DNA of 64,000 nt from assembly GCF_000196675.2 (NCBI RefSeq), contig NC_015312.1, positions 2,666,001-2,730,000 on the forward strand, read 5' to 3'. The translations under genes and the position numbers were made by a program. The stretch's first letter is position 1. Each line of letters starts with the position of its first letter. The DNA comes from Pseudonocardia benzenivorans CB1190. GTDB taxonomy: Bacteria > Actinomycetota > Actinomycetes > Mycobacteriales > Pseudonocardiaceae. The notes beneath the pieces are model-generated. The model did not search any database. It had not been told where the DNA came from and worked only from the letters and a program-made list of their open reading frames with translations. This document shows positions 52,478-61,849 of the stretch, piece by piece.

Positions 52478-53353
52478 GTGAGCACGCTGCTGCAGGCGAT
52501 CGTCAACGGGCTGATGACGGGCAGTGTCTACGCCCTGCTCGCCCTGTCGATCGCGCTGATCTTCAAGACGATGGACACGGTGAACTTCGCCACGGCGTCG
52601 ATGGGCGCCTTCTGCGCCTTCCTGTTCTTCCAGGTCGGCACCGTGCTCGGGCTCGGCTGGGGTGCGGGCCTCGCCGTCGCCGCGGCGGGGGCGGTCGTGC
52701 TGGGCTGGGCCGTCGAGCGCGGCATCGTCCGGCCGCTGGGCTCGGGCGACCTCTTCCGGCTCGTGCTCGCGACGATGGGACTGGACATCGTCCTCAACAA
52801 CGCGACGCAGATCTTCTTCGGCTCGGGTGTGCAGAACATCAACGCGCCGCTGCCCAGCGGCGGGCTGAACGTCGGCGGGGTCAACGTCGACCTCGCCCGG
52901 CTGGTCATCCTCGGTGTCGCGGTCGCCGGGGCAGTCGTCCTCGCGCTCGTGCTGCGCTACACCAACCTCGGGGTCGGCATGCGTGCCTATGCGCAGGACC
53001 CGCAGGCGGCGACGCTCATGGGCGTCCCCGCCAGGACCGTCTCGCGCTGGACGTGGATCATCTCCAGCCTGCTCGGGCTGATCGCCGCGATCATGGTCGC
53101 GTCGGTCTCGGTGCTGTCGGTCGGCTTCCTGCAGGGCACGTTCATCTCCGCGTTCACCGCGGCCGTGCTCGGCGGGCTGTCGAGCCTGCCGGGCGCCGTC
53201 GCGGGCGGGTTCGTGCTCGGGGTGCTGGAGGCGCTCTCGATCGCCTACGCCCCGCGGGCGGTCACGATCGCCCTGCCGGTGCTGATCATCCTGGTGGTGC
53301 TGATGATCCGGCCCGCCGGACTGTTCGGCCGACTGTCGGCGACCCGGGCATGA
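52478..53353 (+). CDS. LivH-type branched-chain ABC permease
   Basis: A 291-residue membrane protein with about eight hydrophobic segments (AIVNGLMTGSVYALLALSIA, LIFKTMDTVNFATASMGAF, FTAAVLGGLSSLPGAVAGGF, ALPVLIILVVLMIRPAGLF), typical of LivH. GTG 52478 has a GGGG run upstream and gives the usual MSTLLQAIVNGL start; frames from 52325 are too long. The stop overlaps the fused LivM-LivG gene (ATGA). Together they form the membrane channel for the substrate held by the divergent binding lipoprotein. Confidence 0.9.
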   Translation: MSTLLQAIVNGLMTGSVYALLALSIALIFKTMDTVNFATASMGAFCAFLFFQVGTVLGLGWGAGLAVAAAGAVVLGWAVERGIVRPLGSGDLFRLVLATMGLDIVLNNATQIFFGSGVQNINAPLPSGGLNVGGVNVDLARLVILGVAVAGAVVLALVLRYTNLGVGMRAYAQDPQAATLMGVPARTVSRWTWIISSLLGLIAAIMVASVSVLSVGFLQGTFISAFTAAVLGGLSSLPGAVAGGFVLGVLEALSIAYAPRAVTIALPVLIILVVLMIRPAGLFGRLSATRA

Positions 53354-55230
53354 GCGCCCCCGACACGCGGCAGGAGGCGGCGACCCGGCCCGGTGGCCGC
53401 TCGCCGATCGCGTTGCTGCGCAGGCTGCCCGGCCGTGACGTGCTCGTCGCGCTGCTCGCGATCCTCGTCGTCCTCGCGCTGTCCGGCTCGCTCACCGGGT
53501 ACCAGGCCTACGTCGTGACGGTCGTCGTGATCTTCACGATCATCGGCGCCAGCCACACCCTCCTGTTCGGTGCGGCGGGCCAGCCGTCGGTCGGGCACGC
53601 GGCCCTGCTCGGGGCCGGTGTCTACGCCGGGATCGCGGTGTCGCGGCACACGACGTTCGGGATGGAGGGCGAGTTCGTCGCGGCGATCGTGGTCGGCGCG
53701 CTGATCGGGGTCGTCATCGGCCTGCCGTCGCTGCGGATCGGCAGCCTCTACCTGGCGATCGCGACGCTGGCGCTCTGCATCGTCGCCCAGCAGATCTTCT
53801 TCGAGTGGACCGACCTCACCGGCGGCGGTGCGGGGACCCAGGTGAGCCCGCCGAAGCTCTTCGGCGCCGTCTACACCCCGCTCGGACTGCTCTACATCGC
53901 GCTCGTGGTCATGGGCATCGCGCTGCTGTTCGCCCGCAACCTGTTGCGCGGCAGGCAGGGCCGGGCGTGGAACGCGGTGCGCACGAGCCCGCTCGCCGCG
54001 TCGAGCCTGGGCATCTCGCTGGGCTGGCAGAAGGTCGGCGCGTTCGGCGTCTCGGGGGCGATGGTCGGTTGCGCCGGCGTGCTCTACGCGCACGCGGTCA
54101 ACTACGTCTCCCCGTCGGACTTCTCCCTCGAACTCTCGATCGTCACGCTGGTCATCGCGATCATCGGCGGCCAGCGCTACCTGTGGGGCGCCGCGCTCGG
54201 GGCGATCTTCGTCGAGGGCCTGCCGGAGATGCTGCGGACGGCGGGCGAGTTCCGCTACGTCATCTACGGCGCGGTCTTCGTCGTCGTGATGATCTTCTTC
54301 CCCGAGGGCTTCGCCGGCGGGATCGCCGCGCTGTGGCGGCGGTTCGGCCCGCGCCGCTCGGCCCCGCCACCGGGCCCGGTCGAGCTGGAACCCACCGCGA
54401 CGCTCGTCGAGGCCGAGCTCGCGAGGAGCGTCGCGGCCGAGCCGGCGCCGGCCGCCGCGGCGGAGCGCGGCGGCGTCGGGCTGACCGTCCGGGACGTGCG
54501 GGTCGAGTTCGGCGGGGTGACGGCCGTCGACGGCGTGACCCTCGACGTCGCGCCGGGCACGGTCGTCGGGCTGGTCGGGCCCAACGGAGCGGGCAAGACG
54601 ACGCTGCTCAACGCGGTGTCCGGGTTCGTCCCGGTGACCGGCGGGGAGATCCGGGTGGGGGAGCACCTGCTCGCTCCGCGCCGTCCCGCGCAGCGGCGCG
54701 CCCTCGGCGTCGGGCGGACCTTCCAGAACCTCAGCCTGCACGAGGGCATGACGGTGCTCGAGCACCTGCTGATCGGGCAGCACGCGGTCGCGGGCTACGG
54801 CCCGGTCGGGCAGTTGTTCCGGATGCCCGCGTACGTGCGCGGCGAGCGGCTGCTGCGGCAGAACGCGCTCGAGACCGCCGAGCTGCTGGGCCTCGCCGAC
54901 CTCGTCGACGAGCGGGTGGAGAACCTCGCCTACGGCGTGCAGAAGCGCGTCGACGTGGCGCGGGCCGTCGTCGCCCGGCCGCGGCTGCTGCTGCTCGACG
55001 AGCCCGCCGCGGGCCTCACCCCCGACGAGGGCGACGACCTCGTCGGCCGGGTGCTGGTGCACAGCCGTCACGTCGGGGCCACCGTCGTGCTCGTCGAGCA
55101 CAACATCGAGCTCGTCATGCGGGTGGCAGACCGGGTCGTCGCGCTGAACTTCGGCCGGGTCATCGCCGACGACGTACCCGACGTCGTGCGGCGCCAGGAC
55201 GACTTCGTGGAGGCCTACCTTGGCGGCTGA
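53350..55230 (+). CDS. Fused LivM permease and LivG ATPase
   Basis: A 626-residue fusion. Residues ~30-335 are a LivM-type permease (VVVIFTIIGASHTLLFGAAG, YLAIATLALCIVAQQIFFEW, RTSPLAASSLGIS); a ~40-residue Pro/Ala/Glu-rich linker follows; from about residue 375 a LivG-type ATPase is complete: Walker A GPNGAGKTT, Q-loop RTFQNLSLHE, signature LAYGVQKRVDVARA, Walker B LLLLDEPAAGL, H-loop VEHNIE. The fusion makes one chain of what are two genes in E. coli. It overlaps livH and the LivF gene. Confidence 0.92.
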   Translation: MSAPDTRQEAATRPGGRSPIALLRRLPGRDVLVALLAILVVLALSGSLTGYQAYVVTVVVIFTIIGASHTLLFGAAGQPSVGHAALLGAGVYAGIAVSRHTTFGMEGEFVAAIVVGALIGVVIGLPSLRIGSLYLAIATLALCIVAQQIFFEWTDLTGGGAGTQVSPPKLFGAVYTPLGLLYIALVVMGIALLFARNLLRGRQGRAWNAVRTSPLAASSLGISLGWQKVGAFGVSGAMVGCAGVLYAHAVNYVSPSDFSLELSIVTLVIAIIGGQRYLWGAALGAIFVEGLPEMLRTAGEFRYVIYGAVFVVVMIFFPEGFAGGIAALWRRFGPRRSAPPPGPVELEPTATLVEAELARSVAAEPAPAAAAERGGVGLTVRDVRVEFGGVTAVDGVTLDVAPGTVVGLVGPNGAGKTTLLNAVSGFVPVTGGEIRVGEHLLAPRRPAQRRALGVGRTFQNLSLHEGMTVLEHLLIGQHAVAGYGPVGQLFRMPAYVRGERLLRQNALETAELLGLADLVDERVENLAYGVQKRVDVARAVVARPRLLLLDEPAAGLTPDEGDDLVGRVLVHSRHVGATVVLVEHNIELVMRVADRVVALNFGRVIADDVPDVVRRQDDFVEAYLGG

Positions 55231-55945
55231 CGAGAGCGGCGGCCTGTCCCTGAGGGGCGTCACCGCGGGGTACGGGCGCTCGACAGTGTTGCACGGCATC
55301 GACATCGAGGTCCGCCCCGGTCAGAAGGTCGCGATCCTCGGCCCCAACGGCGCCGGCAAGACGACGGTGCTGCGCGCGGTGTCCGGCCTGGTCGGGGTGC
55401 GTTCCGGGACGATCACGCTCGGCGGCGCCGCGCTGACCGGGCGGCGGCCCGACGAGATCGTCAAGCGTGGTGTCGCCCATGTCCCGCAGGGCCGCCGGGT
55501 GTTCCCCGACTTCACCGTCGAGGAGAACCTGCGCGCCGCGGCCTACTCCCGCGGCGGGCGCGACGTCGACGACGACGTCGCCCGGGTGCTCGACGCCTTC
55601 CCGCGGCTGCGCGACCGCTTCGGGGTGCGCGCGGGGTTCCTCTCCGGTGGCGAGCAGCAGATGCTCGCGATCGGGCGAGCCGTCGTGCAGCGGCCGCGGA
55701 TCGTGCTCATCGACGAGATGTCGCTCGGCCTGGCGCCCATCCTGATCAAGGAGCTGTACGGGCGGTTCGACCGGCTCTTCGCCGACGTGCCGGCGGTGAT
55801 CGTCGAGCAGAACCCCAGCGTCGCGCTGGAGCACTGCTCCTACGTCTACGTGCTGAGCAACGGCGAGGTGAAGGCGTCGGGCCCGGCGTCGGAGTTCACC
55901 TCCCACGAACGACTGATGCAGGCCTACGCGGGCGCCGCGGACTGA
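55220..55945 (+). CDS. LivF-type ABC ATPase
   Basis: A 241-residue ATPase with Walker A GPNGAGKTTVLRAVSG, Q-loop [16 protein letters not shown], signature LSGGEQQMLAIGRA, Walker B VLIDEMSLGLAP and H-loop EQNPSVAL, where the family's His is replaced by Asn, which is usual in LivF. TTG at 55220 is the likely start: GGAGG lies about 6 bases upstream and no ATG/GTG gives a full N-terminus. It overlaps the fused LivMG gene by 11 bases and pairs with its LivG domain. Confidence 0.9.
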   Translation: MAADESGGLSLRGVTAGYGRSTVLHGIDIEVRPGQKVAILGPNGAGKTTVLRAVSGLVGVRSGTITLGGAALTGRRPDEIVKRGVAHVPQGRRVFPDFTVEENLRAAAYSRGGRDVDDDVARVLDAFPRLRDRFGVRAGFLSGGEQQMLAIGRAVVQRPRIVLIDEMSLGLAPILIKELYGRFDRLFADVPAVIVEQNPSVALEHCSYVYVLSNGEVKASGPASEFTSHERLMQAYAGAAD

Positions 55946-56027
55946 CGGCGCGGGGCGAGGCGGACGGGTGCACCCGCGCCGCGGCCGGGCCCCGCGACAC
56001 ACACCGAACCGACGAGAGGGGGAACGC

Positions 56028-57209
56028 ATGGACGAGCCGTTCGTGATCGACGCCGTGCGCTCGCCGATGGGCAGGGGCAAACCCGGTGGCGCGCTGTCGG
56101 GCGTGCACGCCGTCGACCTGCTGGCGGCGACGGTCGCGGCACTGCTGGAGCGGACCGGGGTCGACCCGGGCCGGATCGACGACGTCGTCACCGGTTGTGT
56201 GAGCCAGGCCGGCGAGCAGTCCGGCAACGTCGGGCGCATGGCGTGGCTCGCGGCCGGGTTCCCCGAGCACGTGCCGTCGGTGACGGTGGAGCGCAAGTGC
56301 GGGTCGAGCCAGCAGGCCGTGCACTTCGCCGCGCAGGGGATCCTGGCTGGCGCCTACGACCTCGTCGTCGTCGCCGGGGTGGAGTCGATGAGCCGGGTGC
56401 CGATGGGGTCCGCGCGGCTGGGCGCAGACCCGTACGGTCCCTCCGTGGCCGCCCGCTACGCGCCGGGACTCGTCGCGCAGGGCGTGTCGGCCGAGCTGGT
56501 CGCCGCGCGCTGGAAGCTCTCCCGCGAGCAGCTCGACGACTACGCCGCCCGCTCGCACGCGCGGGCCGCCGCCGCGGCCGACTCCGGCGGGTTCGACCGC
56601 GAGATCGTGCCGATCCCGCTGCCCGACGGCGGCGCCGTCACCGCCGACGAGTCCATCCGCCGCGGCACCACGCCGGCGAAGCTGGCCACGCTGGCCCCCG
56701 CCTTCGCCGACGACGCCACGGCGGCGCGGTTCCCCGAGATCCGCTGGTCGATCACGGCGGGCAACTCCTCGCAGATCACCGACGGGGCCTCGGCGATGCT
56801 GCTGGCGAGCGGGCGCGCCGCGGCCGAGCTGGGGCTCACCCCGCGGGCCCGGTTCCGCGGCTTCGCCGTCTGCGGCGACGACCCCGTCGAGATGCTGACC
56901 GCGCCGATCCCCGCCACGCGGCGCCTGCTCGACCGCGCCGGGCTGACGATCGCCGACGTCGACCTGTACGAGGTCAACGAGGCGTTCGCGTCGGTTCCCC
57001 TGGCGTGGCAGGCGGCGTTCGACGCCGACCCCGACCGGCTCAACGTCCGCGGCGGTGCGATCGCGCTGGGCCATCCGCTCGGGGCGTCGGGCGCCCGGGT
57101 GGCGACGACGTTGCTCGGGGCGCTGGAGGCGCGCGGCGGCGGGCTGGGCCTGCAGACGATGTGCGAGGCGGGTGGCATGGCCAACGCGATGCTGCTCGAG
57201 ACGGTCTGA
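56028..57209 (+). CDS. Acetyl-CoA C-acyltransferase (thiolase)
   Basis: A 393-residue type II thiolase with full catalytic set: nucleophile C91 (VERKCGSSQQAVH), NEAFASVP, GGAIALGHPLGASGAR with the active-site His, and the second Cys in LQTMCEAGGMANAM. It should cleave a beta-ketoacyl-CoA to acetyl-CoA and a shortened ester. ATG 56028 has GAGAGGGGG upstream. It starts 82 bases after LivF, and is followed by an SDR and an enoyl-CoA hydratase, so the three make a beta-oxidation set. Confidence 0.94.
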   Translation: MDEPFVIDAVRSPMGRGKPGGALSGVHAVDLLAATVAALLERTGVDPGRIDDVVTGCVSQAGEQSGNVGRMAWLAAGFPEHVPSVTVERKCGSSQQAVHFAAQGILAGAYDLVVVAGVESMSRVPMGSARLGADPYGPSVAARYAPGLVAQGVSAELVAARWKLSREQLDDYAARSHARAAAAADSGGFDREIVPIPLPDGGAVTADESIRRGTTPAKLATLAPAFADDATAARFPEIRWSITAGNSSQITDGASAMLLASGRAAAELGLTPRARFRGFAVCGDDPVEMLTAPIPATRRLLDRAGLTIADVDLYEVNEAFASVPLAWQAAFDADPDRLNVRGGAIALGHPLGASGARVATTLLGALEARGGGLGLQTMCEAGGMANAMLLETV

Positions 57210-57222
57210 CCGGAGGAATCAC

Positions 57223-57987
57223 GTGGACATCGCAGGCATCTCGGCGCTCGTCACGGGCGGCGCCTCCGGGCTGGGGCTGGCCACCGCGCGGCGGCTGGTG
57301 AAGGCGGGCGCGAGCGTCGTGCTGCTCGACCTGGAGTCCTCGGGGGGTGCCGCCGCCGCGGCGGAGCTCGGGGACCAGGCCCGTTTCGTCCCCGGTGACG
57401 TGCGGACCGAGGAGGGCGTGGCTCCCGCGCTCGACGCCGCCGAGGAGCTCGGGCCGTTGCGCGCCGTCGTGCACTGCGCGGGGCGCGGGCACGCGATGCG
57501 CGTCCTCCAGCGCGACGGCAGCCCCGGATCGCTCGCGGACTACTCCGCGATCATCGAGCTCAACCTGATCGGCTCGTTCAACGTGCTGCGACTCGCCGCC
57601 GCGCGGATCGCCACGACCGAGCCCGTCGACGGCGAGCGCGGCGCGATCGTGCTGACGGCGTCGGTCGCGGCGTGGGAGGGCCAGATCGGCCAGATCCCGT
57701 ACGCGTCGTCGAAGGCGGGCATCGTCGGCATGACGATCGTCGCGGCCCGCGACCTCGCGTCCAAGCAGATCCGGGTGGCGACGATCGCGCCCGGCATCTT
57801 CGACACGCCGCTGCTCGGGCGCCTTCCCCAGGAGGTGCGCGACTCGCTCGGCAAGATGGTGCCGCACCCCAGCCGGCTCGGGGTCCCCGACGAGTTCGGC
57901 GCCCTCGCGACGCACATCCTGGAGAACCCGATGATCAACGGCGAGACCATCCGCCTCGACGGCGGCATCCGGATGGCGCCCAGATGA
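57223..57987 (+). CDS. SDR, HSD10-like 3-hydroxyacyl-CoA dehydrogenase
   Basis: A 254-residue SDR: cofactor loop TGGASGLG (about 10-17), Asp after beta-2 ([12 protein letters not shown] preference), [25 protein letters not shown] with catalytic Ser, Tyr and Lys, and [11 protein letters not shown]. The insert around [16 protein letters not shown] and the C-terminal end fit the HSD10/type II 3-hydroxyacyl-CoA dehydrogenase group. GGAGGA lies 6 bases before GTG 57223. Next to a thiolase and an enoyl-CoA hydratase, it probably performs the middle step of beta-oxidation. Confidence 0.9.
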   Translation: MDIAGISALVTGGASGLGLATARRLVKAGASVVLLDLESSGGAAAAAELGDQARFVPGDVRTEEGVAPALDAAEELGPLRAVVHCAGRGHAMRVLQRDGSPGSLADYSAIIELNLIGSFNVLRLAAARIATTEPVDGERGAIVLTASVAAWEGQIGQIPYASSKAGIVGMTIVAARDLASKQIRVATIAPGIFDTPLLGRLPQEVRDSLGKMVPHPSRLGVPDEFGALATHILENPMINGETIRLDGGIRMAPR

Positions 57988-58790
57988 CCGGCGTGCACCC
58001 GAACGGAGCCGCTCCCACGCCGACCGCGCCGGGGCTGCTCGTCGAGCGCGACGGGCCGGTGCTGGTGCTGACGATCGACCGGCCCCGGCGGCGCAACGCC
58101 GTCGACCTCGCGACGGCCCGGCTGATCAGCGCGGCGCTCGACGAGCTCGACTCCGACCCGGAGCTGCGGGTCGGCGTGCTGACCGGGTCGTCGGGCTTCT
58201 TCTCGGCGGGCATGGACCTCGCCGCGTACTCGGCCACGGGCGAGCGGCCCGTCGACGAGCGGCGCGGCGGGTTCGGGATCGTCGGCAGGCCGCCGGAGAA
58301 GCCGATCGTCGCCGCGGTCGAGGGCCCCGCGCTGGGCGGCGGGTTCGAGATCGCGCTCGCCTGCGACCTGGTCGTGGCGGGCGAGGGAGCGACGTTCGGG
58401 CTGCCCGAGGTCAAGCGCGGGCTCGTCGCCGCGGGCGGCGGGGTGCTGCGGCTGCCGCGGCTCGTGCCGCGCAACGTCGCGAACGAGGCCGTGCTGACCG
58501 GTCGCCCGTTGACCGCGGCCCGCTGCGCCGAGCTGGGCCTGGTCAGCCGTGTCGTCGCCGACGGCGGTGCGCTGGCGGCCGCCCGCGAGCTCGCCGCCGA
58601 GATCGCGGGGAACGCCCCGCTGGCGGTACGGGCGTCGAAGGCCGTGATGACGGAGTCGGCCCTGTGGCCGCACGACGAGCTGTTCACCCGCCAGGAGCCG
58701 CTGCTCGCAACGGTCCGGACGTCGGAGGACGCCAAGGAGGGAGCGCGCGCGTTCGTCGAGAAGCGGGCGCCGCGCTGGACCGGCCGCTGA
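57984..58790 (+). CDS. Enoyl-CoA hydratase/isomerase family protein
   Basis: A 268-residue crotonase-fold enzyme with CoA-binding [15 protein letters not shown], the oxyanion region [20 protein letters not shown], and [19 protein letters not shown] where the hydratase Glu residues lie. The C-terminus [12 protein letters not shown] is the usual end. The ~17-residue Pro/Ala N-terminal extension is not conserved in the family. ATG overlaps the SDR stop (ATGA). Last gene of the thiolase-SDR-hydratase operon, ending 4 bases before a palindrome. Confidence 0.9.
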   Translation: MTGVHPNGAAPTPTAPGLLVERDGPVLVLTIDRPRRRNAVDLATARLISAALDELDSDPELRVGVLTGSSGFFSAGMDLAAYSATGERPVDERRGGFGIVGRPPEKPIVAAVEGPALGGGFEIALACDLVVAGEGATFGLPEVKRGLVAAGGGVLRLPRLVPRNVANEAVLTGRPLTAARCAELGLVSRVVADGGALAAARELAAEIAGNAPLAVRASKAVMTESALWPHDELFTRQEPLLATVRTSEDAKEGARAFVEKRAPRWTGR

Positions 58791-58794
58791 CCCC

Positions 58795-58834
58795 GTGGGC
58801 GGCGATGGTCGCCCCGGCGACCATCGCCGCCCAC
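58795..58834. repeat. Convergent-junction palindrome, copy 7 (covarying)
   Basis: Forty bases with 19-nt perfect arms starting GTGGGCGGCGATGGTCGCC. The A-to-G change at position 4 is matched by T-to-C in the other arm relative to copy 4, keeping pairing. Between convergent enoyl-CoA hydratase and acyl-CoA dehydrogenase genes. Confidence 0.87.
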
Positions 58835-58842
58835 GAGGAGGG

Positions 58843-59985
58843 TCAGACCTCGTCGCAGAGCGTCTTCGCGATCCCGAGCTTGAGGACCTCCGACGCGCCC
58901 TCGTACACGCGCATCGGGCGGGCCTGCCGGTAGTAGCGCTCGATCGGGCTGTTCGCGATCAGCCCCCAGCGGCCCATGACCTGCACGCACCGGTCGACGA
59001 CGCGGCTCGCCGCCTCGGTCGCGGCGACCTTGGCCATCGACGAGCGGTTGAGCGCGGCCGCCGCGTCGGACCGCGCCGCCGCGGCGGCCTGGTAGGTGAG
59101 CAGGCGCGCCATCTCGACGTCGTTCCACGAGTCCGCGAGCAGCTGCGCGACGGGCCCGTGCTTGAGCAGCGGGCGGCCGAACTGCTCGCGGGTGCGCGCG
59201 TGCCGGGCGGCCTCGGTGAGAGCGCCGGCGGCGAGCCCGCACGCGGCCCCGGCGACCGACACACGGAACACCGCGAGGGTGGACAGGACCAGCCGCATCG
59301 CCTTGCCGGGGGCACCGAGCCTGGCCTCCGGCGGGAGCGCGACGTCGTCGAACGTGACCTCGCCCAGCACGTGCGGGGCGATCAGCTCGGGACTCGGGGC
59401 GACCGAGACGCCGGGGGCGTCGGCCGGGACGAGCACCAGCGACAGCCCCGCGTCCTCGGTGACGAGCGTGACGTAGAAGTCGGCGGCGCCGGCGTTGGAG
59501 ATGAACGACTTGGCGCCGCGCAGCAGGAGCCCACCGTCCTTCTCCACGACGGTCGTCGCGACGTTCTTGAGGTCGGACCCGGCCTGCTCCTCGGTCAGCG
59601 CGAGCGCGGCGAGCACCTCCAGCGACGCGACCCGCGGCAGCCACTGCGCACGCTGCTCGTCGGTGCCGCCCACGGTGATCGCGTAGCTGCCGATGCCCTG
59701 CAGCGCGAACATCGAGTCCAGGTGCGACGAGGCGCGCATGAACACCTCGCGGACCAGGCAGACGGCCAGCGGATCGACGCTCTCGGGGCGGCCGCCGTAT
59801 GCGGCGGGGACCATGAGCGCGGACAGCCCGCTGGCCCGCAACGCCTCGCGGATGCCGGGATGGATCTCGCTCATCGCGTCGGCCTCGGCGGCGATGTCGG
59901 CTACCGACGCGGCGACCGCGCGTGCCTCCTCCTGCAGCGCGCGCTCCGCCGGGCCGAGGCCGAACCACATCTCGGGGGAGTCCAT
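58843..59985 (-). CDS. Acyl-CoA dehydrogenase
   Basis: A 380-residue acyl-CoA dehydrogenase: [20 protein letters not shown] (FAD and substrate contact), [33 protein letters not shown], and catalytic Glu362 in [17 protein letters not shown], an arrangement near short/branched-chain enzymes. It introduces the alpha,beta double bond. It is divergent from a CMD-like gene; a TATCAT box 7 bases upstream of the ATG and no SD sequence suggest leaderless translation. It is the first step for the thiolase operon on the other side of the palindrome. Confidence 0.93.
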   Translation of the reverse strand: MDSPEMWFGLGPAERALQEEARAVAASVADIAAEADAMSEIHPGIREALRASGLSALMVPAAYGGRPESVDPLAVCLVREVFMRASSHLDSMFALQGIGSYAITVGGTDEQRAQWLPRVASLEVLAALALTEEQAGSDLKNVATTVVEKDGGLLLRGAKSFISNAGAADFYVTLVTEDAGLSLVLVPADAPGVSVAPSPELIAPHVLGEVTFDDVALPPEARLGAPGKAMRLVLSTLAVFRVSVAGAACGLAAGALTEAARHARTREQFGRPLLKHGPVAQLLADSWNDVEMARLLTYQAAAAARSDAAAALNRSSMAKVAATEAASRVVDRCVQVMGRWGLIANSPIERYYRQARPMRVYEGASEVLKLGIAKTLCDEV

Positions 59986-59990
59986 GAATA

Positions 59991-60002
59991 CTATGATACT
60001 TT
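59991..60002 (-). promoter_or_regulatory. Promoter -10 / island motif, copy f
   Basis: On the minus strand AAAGTATCATAG lies 6 bases before the acyl-CoA dehydrogenase ATG. TATCAT matches a -10 hexamer; with about 7 bases to the start site, transcription would begin at the ATG itself. It also resembles the ATnGTTATCA element in this island. Confidence 0.45.
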
Positions 60003-60100
60003 ATTGCAGAGCTGTTCGACAGCGGCCCCGGTCCGATGGTCGCCCGGGGCGCCGATGTCGGCAGCGTCGACGGATCATGACTCGACGGGGAGCTGGTCAC

Positions 60101-60859
60101 ATGGCGGACACGGTCACGACGTCGGGCGGTCGGCGGACCGCCGAGCTGATCCCGCAGCCGGCATGGCTCCCGCGGCTGGAGGTGTCGACGCCGAAGTTCG
60201 TCGAGGGCCTCGCCCGCGTCGCCGACGTGATCACCACCGACGGCGAGCTGCCCGCCGGACTGAAGTACGTCTTCGCCGCCGCGATCTGCGCGGTCAAGCG
60301 CGACGCCCCGCTCGTCGACCACTTCCTCGCCGCCGCGGCCAAGGCCGGTGTCGCGCGCGAGCACGTCGAGGGCGCGTCCGTCGGGTTGCTGATCTCGCGC
60401 GGTGTCGTCCCGCACGGGCTGTTCGTCGCCGCGACCGACGCGGCCTACGGGCCGGCCGACGGAGCGCCCGCGGACGCCGGCGCCACCGACGGCTTCACCG
60501 CCGACGTGCCCGGTGCCTACGCCTACTTCGAACGCTACTTCGGCTTCGTGCCCGACTACGTCGAGCTGCTCGGCGACCGCGTCGGGGCGGGGCTGGAGGG
60601 TTACTTCCTGATGCGCGAGTCGTCGCTGGGGGAGACCCCGCTGCCGCCGCGCGACATGGAGCTGCTGCTCTGCGCGGTCAACGCCGCCGAGTACCAGCCA
60701 CGATTCGTCGCCATCCACGCCCGCGGCGCCCGGCGCGCGGGAGCCACCGAGGAACAGCTCGTCGAGGCGACGCTCGTCGCGATGCCGCTCGCGGGCGTCG
60801 CGAGCTGGCTCCCGGCGGCGCAGGGGGTCATCGACTCGCGCGACGTGCTCGACGGCTGA
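60101..60859 (+). CDS. Carboxymuconolactone decarboxylase-like protein without CxxC
   Basis: A 252-residue helical protein with two CMD-like halves (PAGLKYVFAAAICAVKRDAP and DMELLLCAVNAAEYQPRFVA). The peroxidase CxxC is absent from both, unlike the CMD protein at 37401, so an enzymatic role as alkylhydroperoxidase is unlikely. It could be a decarboxylase-type or regulatory subunit. GGGGAG lies ~9 bases before ATG 60101. Divergent from the acyl-CoA dehydrogenase, sharing its promoter region. Confidence 0.75.
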   Translation: MADTVTTSGGRRTAELIPQPAWLPRLEVSTPKFVEGLARVADVITTDGELPAGLKYVFAAAICAVKRDAPLVDHFLAAAAKAGVAREHVEGASVGLLISRGVVPHGLFVAATDAAYGPADGAPADAGATDGFTADVPGAYAYFERYFGFVPDYVELLGDRVGAGLEGYFLMRESSLGETPLPPRDMELLLCAVNAAEYQPRFVAIHARGARRAGATEEQLVEATLVAMPLAGVASWLPAAQGVIDSRDVLDG

Positions 60860-61075
60860 GGTGCGCGCCGCTGTCGTCGACGACCTGCGGGATACGTGGT
60901 CACCCGACGGCGCCGGGTGGGTGCGCGGCCGGGGACCGAGTGGTCGGCGAGGTGCCAGGTAGCGTCTGCCGGACCGCCCGGCGCCACAAGGTCGGTGCGG
61001 GTGTTTTGCTGAGTATGATCGTCACGAAATCGCCGGTGGTCAGCTGCCGGCCCGGTGTTCGCCGTAGGGGGTCGC

Positions 61076-61849
61076 ATGTCCGTCGCGCGCAGGGACGTGA
61101 CGCCGCGTTCGGTGCCGTCCGGCATGCCTCCCAAGCGGGCCACCGTGATCGCGCAGCGCATCGTCAAGGAGATCAAGGACCGCAACCTGCAGCCGGGCAG
61201 CCACCTGCCGCCCGAGCGGGAGATGCTCGAGACCTACAACGTCGGTCGCAACACGCTGCGCGAGGCGCTGCGGGTGCTGGAGCTGCAGGGCGTGCTGACC
61301 ATCCGGCCGGGTCCCGGCGGCGGGCCCGTCATCACCTCGCCGGACTCGCGGCACCTGGCCAGCACGCTCGCGCTGCTCATGCAGTTCGCCGACACCCCGT
61401 TCCGGGCGGTGATCGAGACCCGTCAGCTGCTCGAGCCGCTGACGGCGCGGCTGTGCGCCGAGCGCGGCGACGCGGGCCTGCTCGCCGACCTGCGGGCCTC
61501 GGTCGACCGCATGGGCTCGAGCCTCGACGACCGCGACGCGTTCCTCGACGAGAACCGCCGCTTCCACGACCTCGTGGCGTGGGGCTCGGAGAACCCGCTG
61601 TTCGGCTACTGCATCAACTCGCTGCACTGGATCACCGACGGCACGGTCCTCGGCGTCGACTACCCGCGCCGGTTCCGCAAGCTCGTCTGGCAGGCCCACG
61701 ACGAGGTCTGCGTCGGCATCGAGTCCGGCGAGGGCGAGAAGGCCGAGCTCGCCATGCGCAAGCACATGGACGACACGCTCGCCTACTTCGAGCGCCACTA
61801 CCAGCGGCAGATGGACGAGGTCCTCAGCTGGGAGATGTACGGGACCTGA
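61076..61849 (+). CDS. FadR-subfamily GntR transcriptional regulator
   Basis: A 257-residue regulator: wHTH at about 20-85 (AQRIVKEIKDRNLQPGSHLP, PEREMLETYNVGRNTLREAL, RVLELQGVLTIRPG) and FCD domain (VIETRQLLEPLTARLCAERG, LDENRRFHDLVAWGSENPLF, LVWQAHDEVCVGIESGEGEK). ATG 61076 has GTAGGGGG 6 bases upstream. It is the only regulator in the 37-64 kb island, and so the likeliest one to bind the repeated ATnGTTATCA element, perhaps responding to an acyl-CoA or carboxylate. No such site is clear in its own leader apart from GTATGATCG. Confidence 0.9.
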   Translation: MSVARRDVTPRSVPSGMPPKRATVIAQRIVKEIKDRNLQPGSHLPPEREMLETYNVGRNTLREALRVLELQGVLTIRPGPGGGPVITSPDSRHLASTLALLMQFADTPFRAVIETRQLLEPLTARLCAERGDAGLLADLRASVDRMGSSLDDRDAFLDENRRFHDLVAWGSENPLFGYCINSLHWITDGTVLGVDYPRRFRKLVWQAHDEVCVGIESGEGEKAELAMRKHMDDTLAYFERHYQRQMDEVLSWEMYGT

